DNA of 64,000 nt. It comes from Pedobacter sp. R20-19. Lineage in GTDB: Bacteria > Bacteroidota > Bacteroidia > Sphingobacteriales > Sphingobacteriaceae. The position numbers were made by a program, and so were the translations under genes. A model generated the notes under the pieces. The model ran no database searches, was not told the DNA's origin, and saw nothing but the letters and a program-made list of their open reading frames with translations. Below are positions 18,352 to 26,530 of this stretch, piece by piece (the first letter of the stretch is position 1; each line of letters opens with the position of its first letter). The DNA lies in contig NZ_JCKI01000005.1 of NCBI RefSeq assembly GCF_000708265.2, forward strand, positions 186,001 through 250,000, in the 5' to 3' direction.

Positions 18352-20262
18352 ATGAACAAAGCTGTACACGTTTTTATTGGAGTATTGATGAGTATAAGTG
18401 CCTTTGCACAAAGCGATCCAAACCTTGGGATCATTCCAGCACCGGTCTCCGTTACAAAAGCCAATGGAAATTTTATCCTAGATAAAACAACAATTCTTAT
18501 CAATCAGAGTATTGATGGAGCAAGGATAAATGATTTGTTAAATGCATTCATCGTAAGCAGAGCTGGTTTTGCACTTAGAGAAGCTACAATCAGTCAGCCT
18601 AATCAAAAAAGTATACTTTTAACTTCGGCAGGTGCAGATAAGTTACCTGATGAAGGATATACTATCAAAGTAAATTCTAATCAGATTGTTATTACAGGTA
18701 GAGGTGCAGGCTTATTTTATGCGGTTCAATCTATGATGCAAATGATGCCCGAAAAGACGGGTGATAAAATCATGATACCCGCGGTTACCATTAATGACTA
18801 TCCACGTTTCAGCTATCGCGGAACAATGCTCGACGTATCTCGTCATTTTTTTCCAATATCATTTATTAAAAAATATATTGATCAGTTGGCCTATTATAAA
18901 ATAAATACTTTTCATTGGCATTTAACAGATGATCAGGGATGGAGACTGGAAATTAAAAAATATCCAAAGTTAACTTCAGTAGGCGCTGTTAGAAATGGTT
19001 CAATCATTGGTCGTTATCCGGGAACAGGAAATTACCTGACGGAGGTTAAAGGTTTTTATACACAGGATGAAGCGAAGGAAATTGTAAAATATGCAGCCGA
19101 GCGTTACATTACGGTTATTCCGGAAATTGAGTTACCTGGCCACGCATCTGCAGCGATTGCCGCTTATCCTTCCTTAAGCTGTTTTCCTGACCGAGATACA
19201 TTTATAAGTGATAAAACCGCATGGGCCGGATCTAGAAAAGGAAAGCAAGTACAGCAAACCTGGGGTGTTTTTGACGATATTTTTGTTCCTTCACAAAATA
19301 CATTTAATATGCTCAATGATGTTTTGGATGAGGTGATTGCTATATTTCCTTCTAAATACATTCATATCGGAGGAGATGAGGCACCTAAAACCTATTGGAA
19401 AGAATCTCCATTTTGCCAGGCTTTGATGAAAGAAAAAGGTTTGAAAGATGAGCATGAATTACAAAGTTATTTCATTCAGACGATAGAAAAACATGTAAAT
19501 GAAAAAGGTCGTTCTATCATTGGTTGGGATGAAATTCTGGAAGGTGGTTTGGCGCCAAACGCAACAGTAATGAGCTGGAGAGGAGAGGCTGGTGGAATTG
19601 CTGCCGCCCAGCAAAATCATGATGTGATTATGACACCAGGCTCAATGGGATTATATATTGATCATCAACAATCTGAATCACCTGATGAACCCGTAACAAT
19701 TGGTGGCTTAGCGCCTTACCAAAAAATTTATGGCTATGACCCGATTCCACAAGTTTTAACTGCTGATCAAAGAAAATATGTTAAAGGTGTTCAAGCCAAT
19801 ATGTGGACAGAATATATTAAGACCACTAACAAAATTGAAAACCATGCTTTTCCACGTTTAATGGCACTTTCTGAAATTGCATGGACTCCGGTCGAACGCA
19901 AAGATTTAAAAAACTTTTCAGAAGATCGTTTACCTGTTCACCTGGCCCGCTTAGATAAAATGGGCGTTAATTTTTGGGTACCAACACCTATTGGTCAAAG
20001 TGAAAAAACACTTAATGGTGGCGATTTTGTCATCGATTTGAAAGTGCCTATCATTGGAGGTAAAATTTACTATTCATTAGATTCTTCACGTCCGTCTGAA
20101 AATGCATTTCTATATACCTTACCGGTTAAAGTAATGGTTCCGAAGGGAGAGAAAAGAGTGTTAAAAACTATAGTAATTGCACCTAGCGGTAAAAGGAGTG
20201 TTGTAACTGAAACATTATTAAACAATGGAGCGCCTGAAGTAAAAGCAGAAGCCAAAAAATAA
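18352..20262 (+). CDS. Beta-N-acetylhexosaminidase, GH20
   Basis: 636 residues from ATG 18352, which places a normal signal peptide (MNKAVHVFIGVLMSISAFAQ) at the N-terminus; the in-frame ATG at 18322 would add ten residues. Residues about 20-140 form the GH20b non-catalytic domain, then the TIM barrel with RGTMLDVSRHFFP and HIGGDEAPK, where the Asp342-Glu343 pair is the polariser and acid. A C-terminal chitobiase-like beta-sandwich follows (YYSLDSSRPSENA). It releases terminal GlcNAc/GalNAc from glycans or chitooligomers using the substrate acetamido group. Likely periplasmic. Confidence 0.95.
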   Translation: MNKAVHVFIGVLMSISAFAQSDPNLGIIPAPVSVTKANGNFILDKTTILINQSIDGARINDLLNAFIVSRAGFALREATISQPNQKSILLTSAGADKLPDEGYTIKVNSNQIVITGRGAGLFYAVQSMMQMMPEKTGDKIMIPAVTINDYPRFSYRGTMLDVSRHFFPISFIKKYIDQLAYYKINTFHWHLTDDQGWRLEIKKYPKLTSVGAVRNGSIIGRYPGTGNYLTEVKGFYTQDEAKEIVKYAAERYITVIPEIELPGHASAAIAAYPSLSCFPDRDTFISDKTAWAGSRKGKQVQQTWGVFDDIFVPSQNTFNMLNDVLDEVIAIFPSKYIHIGGDEAPKTYWKESPFCQALMKEKGLKDEHELQSYFIQTIEKHVNEKGRSIIGWDEILEGGLAPNATVMSWRGEAGGIAAAQQNHDVIMTPGSMGLYIDHQQSESPDEPVTIGGLAPYQKIYGYDPIPQVLTADQRKYVKGVQANMWTEYIKTTNKIENHAFPRLMALSEIAWTPVERKDLKNFSEDRLPVHLARLDKMGVNFWVPTPIGQSEKTLNGGDFVIDLKVPIIGGKIYYSLDSSRPSENAFLYTLPVKVMVPKGEKRVLKTIVIAPSGKRSVVTETLLNNGAPEVKAEAKK

Positions 20263-20271
20263 ATTAGTTGT

Positions 20272-20336
20272 ATTTTAAGCTTTGGCAACTCGACCAGCTA
20301 TTTTATGATCAAGTTGTCAAGGCTTAAAATCTTTTA
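20272..20336 (+). terminator. Terminator of the hexosaminidase gene
   Basis: A long imperfect stem (20272-20290 with 20312-20330, two G-U pairs) followed by a short T-rich tail. Confidence 0.65.
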
Positions 20337-20389
20337 ATTGGAGATCTATTCTATTAAACGAAAAGTAATCATCGTACCTTTGATGTTCC

Positions 20390-20773
20390 ATGGAAGGAAA
20401 AAATAAATTTTCGATTACAAATAGATTAAAAAGCTTTAAATATGCTTTTAGTGGATTGAAGTTTTTTTTTATTCATGATCATAATGGACGTTTGCATTTC
20501 ATCGCTGCAACTATAGCCATTGGGCTATCATGGTTTCTTCATCTTTCAGCATTTGAATGGATGGTAATTTTACTCCTGATTGGTGCCGTTATCGTTACCG
20601 AAATGATTAATGCAGCTATCGAAAAACTTGCTGATGTAGTTTCTCCGTCATATCATCCTAAGATTAAAATTGTTAAAGATATAGCAGCTGGAGCTGTATT
20701 GGTAACCGTATTTTTAGCAGTGATTATTGGTGGAATTATATTTATTCCAAAGCTACTTTCCTGCATCAGCTAA
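20390..20773 (+). CDS. dgkA: Diacylglycerol/undecaprenol kinase family protein
   Basis: 127 residues, about three membrane segments, like small bacterial DgkA. The signature EMINAAIEKLADVVSPSYHP (catalytic Glu and the conserved Asn/Glu metal site) is present, preceded by the N-terminal amphipathic stretch RLKSFKYAFSGLKFFF. In Gram-negative bacteria it phosphorylates diacylglycerol; the Gram-positive relatives act on undecaprenol. A TACCTTTG -7 element ends 7 nt before the ATG, so the mRNA may be nearly leaderless. The 3' end overlaps the convergent gene by 21 bp. Confidence 0.9.
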   Translation: MEGKNKFSITNRLKSFKYAFSGLKFFFIHDHNGRLHFIAATIAIGLSWFLHLSAFEWMVILLLIGAVIVTEMINAAIEKLADVVSPSYHPKIKIVKDIAAGAVLVTVFLAVIIGGIIFIPKLLSCIS

Positions 20774-21322
20774 ACTTGCTGCTCTGGATTCTTCTGTTTT
20801 ATCCTGAATAATCTGATCCCAGCGGGCCTGCATTTTATGATTACTGCCGTGTTCCGTTTCTTCATCATAATTACGCTGCATGGTGTCAAAATAACTACTT
20901 ACTTCGTTGGCCAACTGCGAAATTTGCGCTTTATAATTTTTAACAGAATAAGTTCTGTTTTTTAATACCCTTTCTGCTTCGGAGAGCAAAATGTATTGAA
21001 TGTTTACATGTCCTTGTTCATGGTGTAACAAGTCTGCACTAACCTGAGGGTTTTTAATTTTATCCAACTTTACCCAGGAACGATTTTTATCGATAGTTAT
21101 TTCATTTTTAAGCTTAATAACTACCCGGTTTCTATACACTGTAGATTCATAGCTGTACTGCCATGTCATTGCAGTTAAGGCAAAAAATGGAGAGCGCTCA
21201 TCAGCCTTTGCTTTGTAGTAAGTTTCCCAGTTTATTTGAACAGGCGTTATTGAATCCTGTCTAAATCCAAATGTAAGTGGCAATGCCAGAAAAAAAATAA
21301 TAGGTATCAGCAGTTTTTTCAT
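20753..21322 (-). CDS. Secreted DUF922 putative zinc peptidase-like protein
   Basis: 189 residues with an N-terminal signal peptide. The family hallmark is LLHHEQGHVNIQYI: His101-Glu102-x-x-His105 makes an HExxH-like zinc site (HEQGH). The C-terminus (YDEETEHGSNHKMQARWD) carries a further His/Glu set typical of DUF922, including a likely third ligand. It is predicted to act as a periplasmic metallopeptidase, but no substrate is known. Its last 21 bp overlap the 3' end of dgkA on the other strand. Confidence 0.8.
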   Translation of the reverse strand: MKKLLIPIIFFLALPLTFGFRQDSITPVQINWETYYKAKADERSPFFALTAMTWQYSYESTVYRNRVVIKLKNEITIDKNRSWVKLDKIKNPQVSADLLHHEQGHVNIQYILLSEAERVLKNRTYSVKNYKAQISQLANEVSSYFDTMQRNYDEETEHGSNHKMQARWDQIIQDKTEESRAASLADAGK

Positions 21323-21357
21323 TTAAATTTAACCACTAAAAAACCGTGCCTAAAATT

Positions 21358-21954
21358 TTATGGTGTAGAAATTTGCTGACTAATCCTTTCGAATTTTTCA
21401 ATTAGTAATGCAATTCTTTCTTTTTCTCTTTTAATTACGGCCTTTCTTAAAATGGTTGAGCAAAATAAAATCCAAAGAAATGTTAAGCCTATTGCAATTA
21501 CTTTTTGAAGCAAGCTAAAAAGACTTAGAATTTCTATAAAATAAAATATAATCCCCATCGAAAGTGCTACGGTATAAAACCAATATAAGGTGTTGTATAG
21601 CTTGTAGCGATTAATTTGATAAGTTTTTAAATTATTTAGATATTCATTCGGGTGAGCTGTAAAATCTGTTCGGGCAATTAACCGGTAATCTCTGTAAAGA
21701 ATAATCGTATAAACACCTATGGTAATAATGGTGATGCTAATGCCAACATGCGTTGTCCATGAATTGAAATGAAAGAAAATCCATAATGCTACAATGGCAA
21801 TAAATGAGGCAGCCATGCCCAGTATGTTCAAAGCTGATTTTAACTTTAAGCCATTTACTTCTTTCTTAGCTTGTTGCAACATTTCATCAGCAGAAAACTT
21901 AACTTCTACCTCGTGCTTTTGCCACAACTCCTGTATTTGATCAAACGCTTGCAT
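21358..21954 (-). CDS. Membrane protein coupled to the ECF sigma factor
   Basis: 198 residues. The N-terminal 40 are soluble (AFDQIQELWQKHEVEVKFSADEMLQQAKKEV), then about four hydrophobic segments (roughly 42-62, 70-88, 120-140, 145-168) and a basic C-terminal helix. Its start overlaps the sigma-factor gene by 14 bp, so they are translated together. Position and soluble-head/membrane layout suggest an anti-sigma role, but no ZAS or FecR motif is seen; this is inference only. Confidence 0.65.
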   Translation of the reverse strand: MQAFDQIQELWQKHEVEVKFSADEMLQQAKKEVNGLKLKSALNILGMAASFIAIVALWIFFHFNSWTTHVGISITIITIGVYTIILYRDYRLIARTDFTAHPNEYLNNLKTYQINRYKLYNTLYWFYTVALSMGIIFYFIEILSLFSLLQKVIAIGLTFLWILFCSTILRKAVIKREKERIALLIEKFERISQQISTP

Positions 21955-22438
21955 ATTGGTTGTATAGTTCTGTTAATTTTTGTTTAATGCGGTGAATTTT
22001 TACCCGAAGATTGCCTTCGCTAATGCCAGATATATCAGCAATTTCATGATAGGGCAATTCATCAAGTACCATTGTAATAATCAAACGATCGTTTTCTTCG
22101 AGTTTCGAAATGCATTTATATAAAAGTGCAACCTGCTCATTTTTCTCAGAAAATTCTTCGATTTTATTTTCAATAATATTATCTGTTAGTTCATCTTTAG
22201 CCTGCCTTTTTTCTGATCTTAAATAGGTGAGGCAAGTATTTACGGCAATTCTGTAAATCCAGGTAGAGATTAAAGATTTATTTCTGAACTTATCTAAATT
22301 CTGCCATACTTTTAAGAATGTTTCCTGTAGAAGATCATTTGCCGCATCAGTATCTCCAGTATAACCATAACACAAATGGAATATTTTTTTGGAATTAGAA
22401 TCAAAGATTTCTTTAAATAGTTTGTCTTTTTGTTCCAT
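21941..22438 (-). CDS. ECF-type RNA polymerase sigma factor
   Basis: 165 residues. Region 2 contains FHLCYGYTGDTDAANDLLQETFLKVWQNLDKF, the ECF DLxQExFLxxW motif, with STWIYRIAVNTCLTYLR. Region 4 holds LPYHEIADISGISEGNLRVKIHRIKQKL, the -35-binding helix-turn-helix. It directs RNA polymerase to a small regulon, which may include this operon. It is followed by the overlapping membrane protein gene and is divergent from the symporter. Confidence 0.93.
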   Translation of the reverse strand: MEQKDKLFKEIFDSNSKKIFHLCYGYTGDTDAANDLLQETFLKVWQNLDKFRNKSLISTWIYRIAVNTCLTYLRSEKRQAKDELTDNIIENKIEEFSEKNEQVALLYKCISKLEENDRLIITMVLDELPYHEIADISGISEGNLRVKIHRIKQKLTELYNQYASV

Positions 22439-22596
22439 TTAAGGGCGTGTAATGGTTTTTAGATTTAATTTAGGTGATAATGTTACAACGAAGGTAAAAA
22501 TAATGCGCTTTTTACCAGTGTAGAAAATCAAAATTTGTTACACCACCTAAATATCGTAGTTTTACCAAATTAATAAAGCCACAAACTTTTTTATTC

Positions 22597-23973
22597 ATGA
22601 AGAAAAACAAACTCACGCTTTTTATTTTTATTGCGCTGATTGCCGGTATTGGCTTAGGATACATTTTAAACGTTAACTCTATTGATGTTTACAATCAAAA
22701 TATTCTAAATGCAGATGCCAAGGTTAAAAGTATAGAAGTTAATATCGCTAAAACTAACGATACTTCATCTTCAGCTTATACACAGCTTAGGGCTGAACGG
22801 AAGCTTAATGTAAATATTAAAAGGGATAACGAAGAAATTCGCGAGAAAAAACTGGAGTATTTTACTTTGTTGAGCGATATCTTTCTTCGCCTTATTAAGA
22901 TGATCGTGGCACCACTCGTATTTACTACACTTGTGGTTGGTGTAGCAAAAGTTGGTGATATAAAAGCTGTAGGGCGTATTGGCGGTAAAACATTGGGTTG
23001 GTTTATGGCCATGTCGTTAATGTCGCTTGTGTTAGGACTAATTCTGGTTAACCTGTTTGAGCCGGGTAAACATATGAAACTTACTTTACCTGATGAATTG
23101 GTAAATACAGGTATTCAAAAAGCTTCGATGAGTGTAAAAGATTTTATTGCACATGTGTTTCCAAAAAGCATTGCAGAATCTATGGCGACTAATGAAATTT
23201 TACAGATTGTTGTATTCTCGTTATTCTTTGGTGTAGCTACAGCAGCCATAGGCGATTTAGGTCAGGTGGTGATTAAAGCCTTTGATGCTATTGCACATGT
23301 CATTTTGAAGATGACCGGGTATGTGATGAATTTCGCTCCGCTTGCTGTTTTTGGTGCCATGACTGCTATTGTTGCCAAGCAAGGCTTAAATGTGTTAAAT
23401 ACCTATGCTATATTTATTGGAGAATTTTATTTTGGATTGGCGCTACTATGGGCGGTTTTGATCTTTATAGGATTTCTAATCCTGAAAAAGCGGGTGTTTA
23501 GGTTGGTTAATGATATGAAAGAACCTGCAATTCTGGCTTTTAGTACGGCTAGCAGTGAGGCCGCATATCCAAAAACGATGTTGTTGTTAGAACGTTTCGG
23601 CTGTAAAGATAAGATTGTAAGTTTTGTACTTCCATTAGGTTATTCGTTTAATCTGGATGGTTCAATGATGTACATGACCTTTGCTTCCTTGTTTATTGCT
23701 CAGGCCTATGGAATACATTTAGGTTTCGAGCAACAAATTTCCATGTTATTAATATTGATGTTAACCAGTAAAGGAATTGCTGGTGTACCAAGAGCTTCAC
23801 TCGTGGTTATCGCAGGTACCATCGCCAGTTTTAATATTCCGGAGGCAGGTTTAGCATTGCTGATTGGTATTGATCCTTTGTTAGATATGGGACGTTCTGC
23901 AACCAATGTTGTTGGAAATAGTATTGCCACAGCGGTAGTAAGCAAGTGGGAAGGGGAGTTGAAGGACTCTTAA
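22597..23973 (+). CDS. Dicarboxylate/amino acid:cation symporter (DAACS family)
   Basis: 458 residues with the GltPh/DctA fold. Visible motifs are DIFLRLIKMIVAPLVFTTLVVG, the HP1 serine-rich turn FSTASSEAAYPKTM, the TM7 motif NLDGSMMYMTFA, and the HP2/TM8 segment with DPLLDMGRSATNVVGNSIAT. The serine-rich loops and DMGRSATNV bind the carboxylates of glutamate, aspartate or C4-dicarboxylates. The loop between TM1 and the next helix (about residues 28-85) is long and charged (KLNVNIKRDNEEIREKK), longer than in DctA/GltP. Divergent from the sigma-factor gene, it ends with its own terminator. Confidence 0.93.
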   Translation: MKKNKLTLFIFIALIAGIGLGYILNVNSIDVYNQNILNADAKVKSIEVNIAKTNDTSSSAYTQLRAERKLNVNIKRDNEEIREKKLEYFTLLSDIFLRLIKMIVAPLVFTTLVVGVAKVGDIKAVGRIGGKTLGWFMAMSLMSLVLGLILVNLFEPGKHMKLTLPDELVNTGIQKASMSVKDFIAHVFPKSIAESMATNEILQIVVFSLFFGVATAAIGDLGQVVIKAFDAIAHVILKMTGYVMNFAPLAVFGAMTAIVAKQGLNVLNTYAIFIGEFYFGLALLWAVLIFIGFLILKKRVFRLVNDMKEPAILAFSTASSEAAYPKTMLLLERFGCKDKIVSFVLPLGYSFNLDGSMMYMTFASLFIAQAYGIHLGFEQQISMLLILMLTSKGIAGVPRASLVVIAGTIASFNIPEAGLALLIGIDPLLDMGRSATNVVGNSIATAVVSKWEGELKDS

Positions 23974-23992
23974 GTCGGGAGTCCACTTTTAT
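23964..23992 (+). terminator. Terminator of the symporter gene
   Basis: Stem GGACTC/GAGTCC (23964-23969, 23979-23984) overlapping the stop codon, then a T-rich tail. Confidence 0.65.
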
Positions 23993-24078
23993 TTATTAAT
24001 AGTTATTAAATGATTTTGGAATGAGCAGATCTTTCAGAAAAAAAATGCAAACTTTGCAGCGTTTTGAAATCCTGTATA

Positions 24079-24130
24079 CATTCACTCAATCCATTTATAA
24101 TTCAATAATTCATTCATTCAATCATTCATA
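24079..24130 (+). repeat. Low-complexity ATTCA/CATTCA tract
   Basis: A run of words such as attcaataattcattcat ending three bases before the GTG start of the next gene. See the finding on word-like tracts. Confidence 0.6.
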
Positions 24131-24132
24131 TT

Positions 24133-24633
24133 GTGTCAAGTAGAGGAAAAAAAATATTCTTAGCCATTACCATCATCGTTCCGATGATCATTTACTGTTA
24201 TATCTATTATAAGCCCATTATCCAAAATGCACCTTTCCGTAAGGATGATTTTGTGTCGATGCAATTTAGTTATGGCGTAAAAGATCCATTAGAAAATACG
24301 TATGATTCTAAAACAGGAGTGTATCGTTATGTAAATAATAAAGATTCTGTGATCACTAAAAAGTTTTTTTTAAAGAGTGATGATATTTTGTATATGCACC
24401 GGAAGGCAAATGAAATAGGTTTGTGGAATTTTCCAGATACCATTGGTAAAAAGAGCAATAAATCTATTTCTATTCCTCGTTACGATATAACCTTTAATTA
24501 CAAAGAGAAATCAAAACATGTAACTGTTTATGGTGATTTTGATGGTAATCCGAAGCTATTGGATGCAGCCGTTCAAATGAGAAAGATCATTCAGGAAACA
24601 TTATTACAGGCAGAAAGAAGATCTGGTAAATAA
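24133..24633 (+). CDS. Hypothetical membrane-anchored protein
   Basis: 166 residues; the only plausible start is GTG 24133 (MSSRGKKIFLAITIIVPMII), since no ATG lies before the hydrophobic segment (about 7-27). The remainder is a soluble, lysine-rich domain (DDFVSMQFSYGVKDPLENTYDSKTG...VYGDFDGNPKLLDAAVQMRKII), probably in the periplasm. No family is recognised. It is flanked by the symporter terminator and the rplU promoter. Confidence 0.65.
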   Translation: MSSRGKKIFLAITIIVPMIIYCYIYYKPIIQNAPFRKDDFVSMQFSYGVKDPLENTYDSKTGVYRYVNNKDSVITKKFFLKSDDILYMHRKANEIGLWNFPDTIGKKSNKSISIPRYDITFNYKEKSKHVTVYGDFDGNPKLLDAAVQMRKIIQETLLQAERRSGK

Positions 24634-24691
24634 GAGAGCGTAAGTAAAAATATTTTCCTGTTTATTAAATTGAAAATATTTTTGATATGTG

Positions 24692-24723
24692 TTTGTGTGT
24701 TAATTGAATTTATTCTATATTTG
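24692..24723 (+). promoter_or_regulatory. Promoter of rplU-rpmA
   Basis: TTTG at 24692-24695, a 20-nt spacer, TATATTTG at 24716-24723; leader of about 35 nt. It is one of the clearest promoters in the window. Confidence 0.7.
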
Positions 24724-24763
24724 CACCTCGTTAAATAAAAATTAAAAAACTAATATTTAAACA

Positions 24764-25075
24764 ATGTACGCAATAGTAAATATAGCAGGGCAGCAATTTA
24801 AAGTTGCTAAAGACCAGCACCTTTTTGTACACAGATTGCAAGGAGATGAAGGCGCTAGTATTGAATTTGATAATGTATTGTTGGTTGATAATGGTGGTGC
24901 AATTACTGTAGGTGCTCCTGCGGTTAAAGGTGCTGTTGTTTCAGCTAAGATCGTATCTCATTTAAAAGGTGATAAAGTAATCGTTTTCCACAAAAAACGT
25001 AGAAAAGGTTATAAAAAGAAAAACGGTCACCGTCAGTTTTTCACAAAGATTCAGATCTCTGATATCACGTTATAA
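24764..25075 (+). CDS. rplU: 50S ribosomal protein L21
   Basis: 103 residues ([25 protein letters not shown]), full length. It ends with the RNA-binding block [22 protein letters not shown]. It binds 23S rRNA in the large subunit, near L20. First gene of the conserved rplU-rpmA operon; the next gene starts 51 bp later. Confidence 0.98.
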   Translation: MYAIVNIAGQQFKVAKDQHLFVHRLQGDEGASIEFDNVLLVDNGGAITVGAPAVKGAVVSAKIVSHLKGDKVIVFHKKRRKGYKKKNGHRQFFTKIQISDITL

Positions 25076-25126
25076 TTAATTGTTAACCCAATAATTCGCT
25101 TTTAGCGAGTTACAAAATATAAAATC

Positions 25127-25534
25127 ATGGCACACAAAAAAGGAGCCGGTAGTTCGAAAAACGGACGTGAATCGCATAGTAAGCGTTTAGGTATTAAAAT
25201 TTTCGGTGGTCAGTTAGCGATCGCTGGAAACATTTTAGTACGTCAACGTGGTACAAAACACCATCCAGATAAAAATGTTGGTTTAGGAAAAGACCATACA
25301 TTATTCGCTTTGATTGATGGTACAGTTGTTTTTAGAAAAAAACAAGATAACAAATCTTATGTTTCTATTCTTCCTATATCAGATGTAGAAATTGAAGAAG
25401 CATTAGCTAAAAAACCATTAGCAAAAAAAGAAGTTGCTGCAGTAGAAGTTGAAGCTGTTCCAGCTCCGGCAAAAGCTAAAAAAGCATCTGCAAAAAAAGA
25501 AGAAGCTACTGAAGAAGCTGCACCAGCAGAATAA
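25127..25534 (+). CDS. rpmA: 50S ribosomal protein L27 with C-terminal extension
   Basis: 135 residues against about 85 in most bacteria. Residues 1-88 are the canonical protein ([45 protein letters not shown]), whose N-terminal tail reaches the peptidyl-transferase centre; there is no firmicute-type cleaved leader. Residues about 89-135 form an Ala/Lys/Glu-rich tail ([20 protein letters not shown]...) that is probably disordered. A strong terminator follows. Confidence 0.97.
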   Translation: MAHKKGAGSSKNGRESHSKRLGIKIFGGQLAIAGNILVRQRGTKHHPDKNVGLGKDHTLFALIDGTVVFRKKQDNKSYVSILPISDVEIEEALAKKPLAKKEVAAVEVEAVPAPAKAKKASAKKEEATEEAAPAE

Positions 25535-25552
25535 TTAGTACACCACTTATAA

Positions 25553-25583
25553 AAAAAGTCTCGATGAAAATCGGGACTTTTTG
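25553..25583 (+). terminator. Terminator of rplU-rpmA
   Basis: A 13-bp stem (25553-25565 with 25570-25582) closed by a GAAA loop, with one U-G pair that fits plus-strand RNA, and a T run in the right arm. Confidence 0.85.
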
Positions 25584-25670
25584 CGTTTAAGCCATTTAAC
25601 AATGTTAAACGCTGTTAAATAACACATTTTAACAAAGCATCAGTGTAAATTAGCCAGTAAATTATATACG

Positions 25671-26477
25671 ATGAATGTTAAGTTAATTACCTTATTGCTC
25701 TTTTCCTTTATTTTTTGCTGTTATTCGCTAAGCGCCCAAGAGGTAGAAGAAAATATCCGGATGAATAAAACCTTTAAGGCTGACGGAGTATCAAGCGAAT
25801 GGAATGAACCCCTTAATCAATATAATGATGCCACCAAACTCGCTTTTGCGCTGGCCAACGATGATCAAAATCTTTATATCATTATAGAATCTTTAGATCC
25901 CCAAACAACTTTTAGTATTTTACGTGGTGGAATTACCTTGAATATCAACACTGAGGGGAAGAAAAAGGACGGGATAAAATTAATTTTTCCTTTGATGGAT
26001 AAACCTCCGATACCTAAAGATACTGAAGGAAAAGATAAACCATGGCCGAATGAAAGCAGTGAAATTCATGATCCTAATTCAATGAATAAAAGTATTAGGA
26101 TATCGGGATTTAAAAATATAGCTGATGGTAATTTACCAGCCATTAATCAAAGTGGAATTACAACTGGGATGAGTATACATCCTAATAGAGATCTCATTTA
26201 TGAATTAAGTATTCCTTTAGCGCAATTACAGGTAAGTTTAGATTTTAAGAAACCGCTGGTGTATAATGTGAAAATTAACCAGCCCGGTCAATCAGGTTTC
26301 AAGAAAGATGGTAACAAACCAATGGGCGAGGGTAGACCAGGAGGTAGAGGAGAAAAAGGTGGCATGGGAGGAGGTCGAGGTGCTGGCGGGCAAAGGCCGC
26401 CTGAAGGATTTGAAGGTGGGGCTTCTGGATCAAAGTCCTCAGATTTCTGGATAAAATATAAACTTGTAAAATCTTAA
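25671..26477 (+). CDS. Secreted protein with CBM9/DOMON-like domain and Gly-rich tail
   Basis: 268 residues with a signal peptide ending at SLSAQ. The central part (FKADGVSSEWNEPLNQYNDATKLAFALANDDQNLYIIIE) has the look of a type-9 carbohydrate-binding or DOMON-like beta-sandwich. Residues about 208-255 are a Gly/Arg-rich stretch (GRPGGRGEKGGMGGGRGAGG) before a short end (DFWIKYKLVKS). No catalytic residues are visible. It may bind a surface sugar or ligand; the function is unknown. It ends at a bidirectional terminator. Confidence 0.7.
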   Translation: MNVKLITLLLFSFIFCCYSLSAQEVEENIRMNKTFKADGVSSEWNEPLNQYNDATKLAFALANDDQNLYIIIESLDPQTTFSILRGGITLNINTEGKKKDGIKLIFPLMDKPPIPKDTEGKDKPWPNESSEIHDPNSMNKSIRISGFKNIADGNLPAINQSGITTGMSIHPNRDLIYELSIPLAQLQVSLDFKKPLVYNVKINQPGQSGFKKDGNKPMGEGRPGGRGEKGGMGGGRGAGGQRPPEGFEGGASGSKSSDFWIKYKLVKS

Positions 26478-26498
26478 TCCCGAAAAACAACATGATAA

Positions 26499-26530
26499 AG
26501 CTGGTTCCGTATTTGGAACCAGCTCTTTTA
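26499..26530. terminator. Bidirectional terminator
   Basis: A perfect 10-bp stem AGCTGGTTCC/GGAACCAGCT (26499-26508, 26515-26524) with a 6-nt loop, between two convergent genes. Confidence 0.85.
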
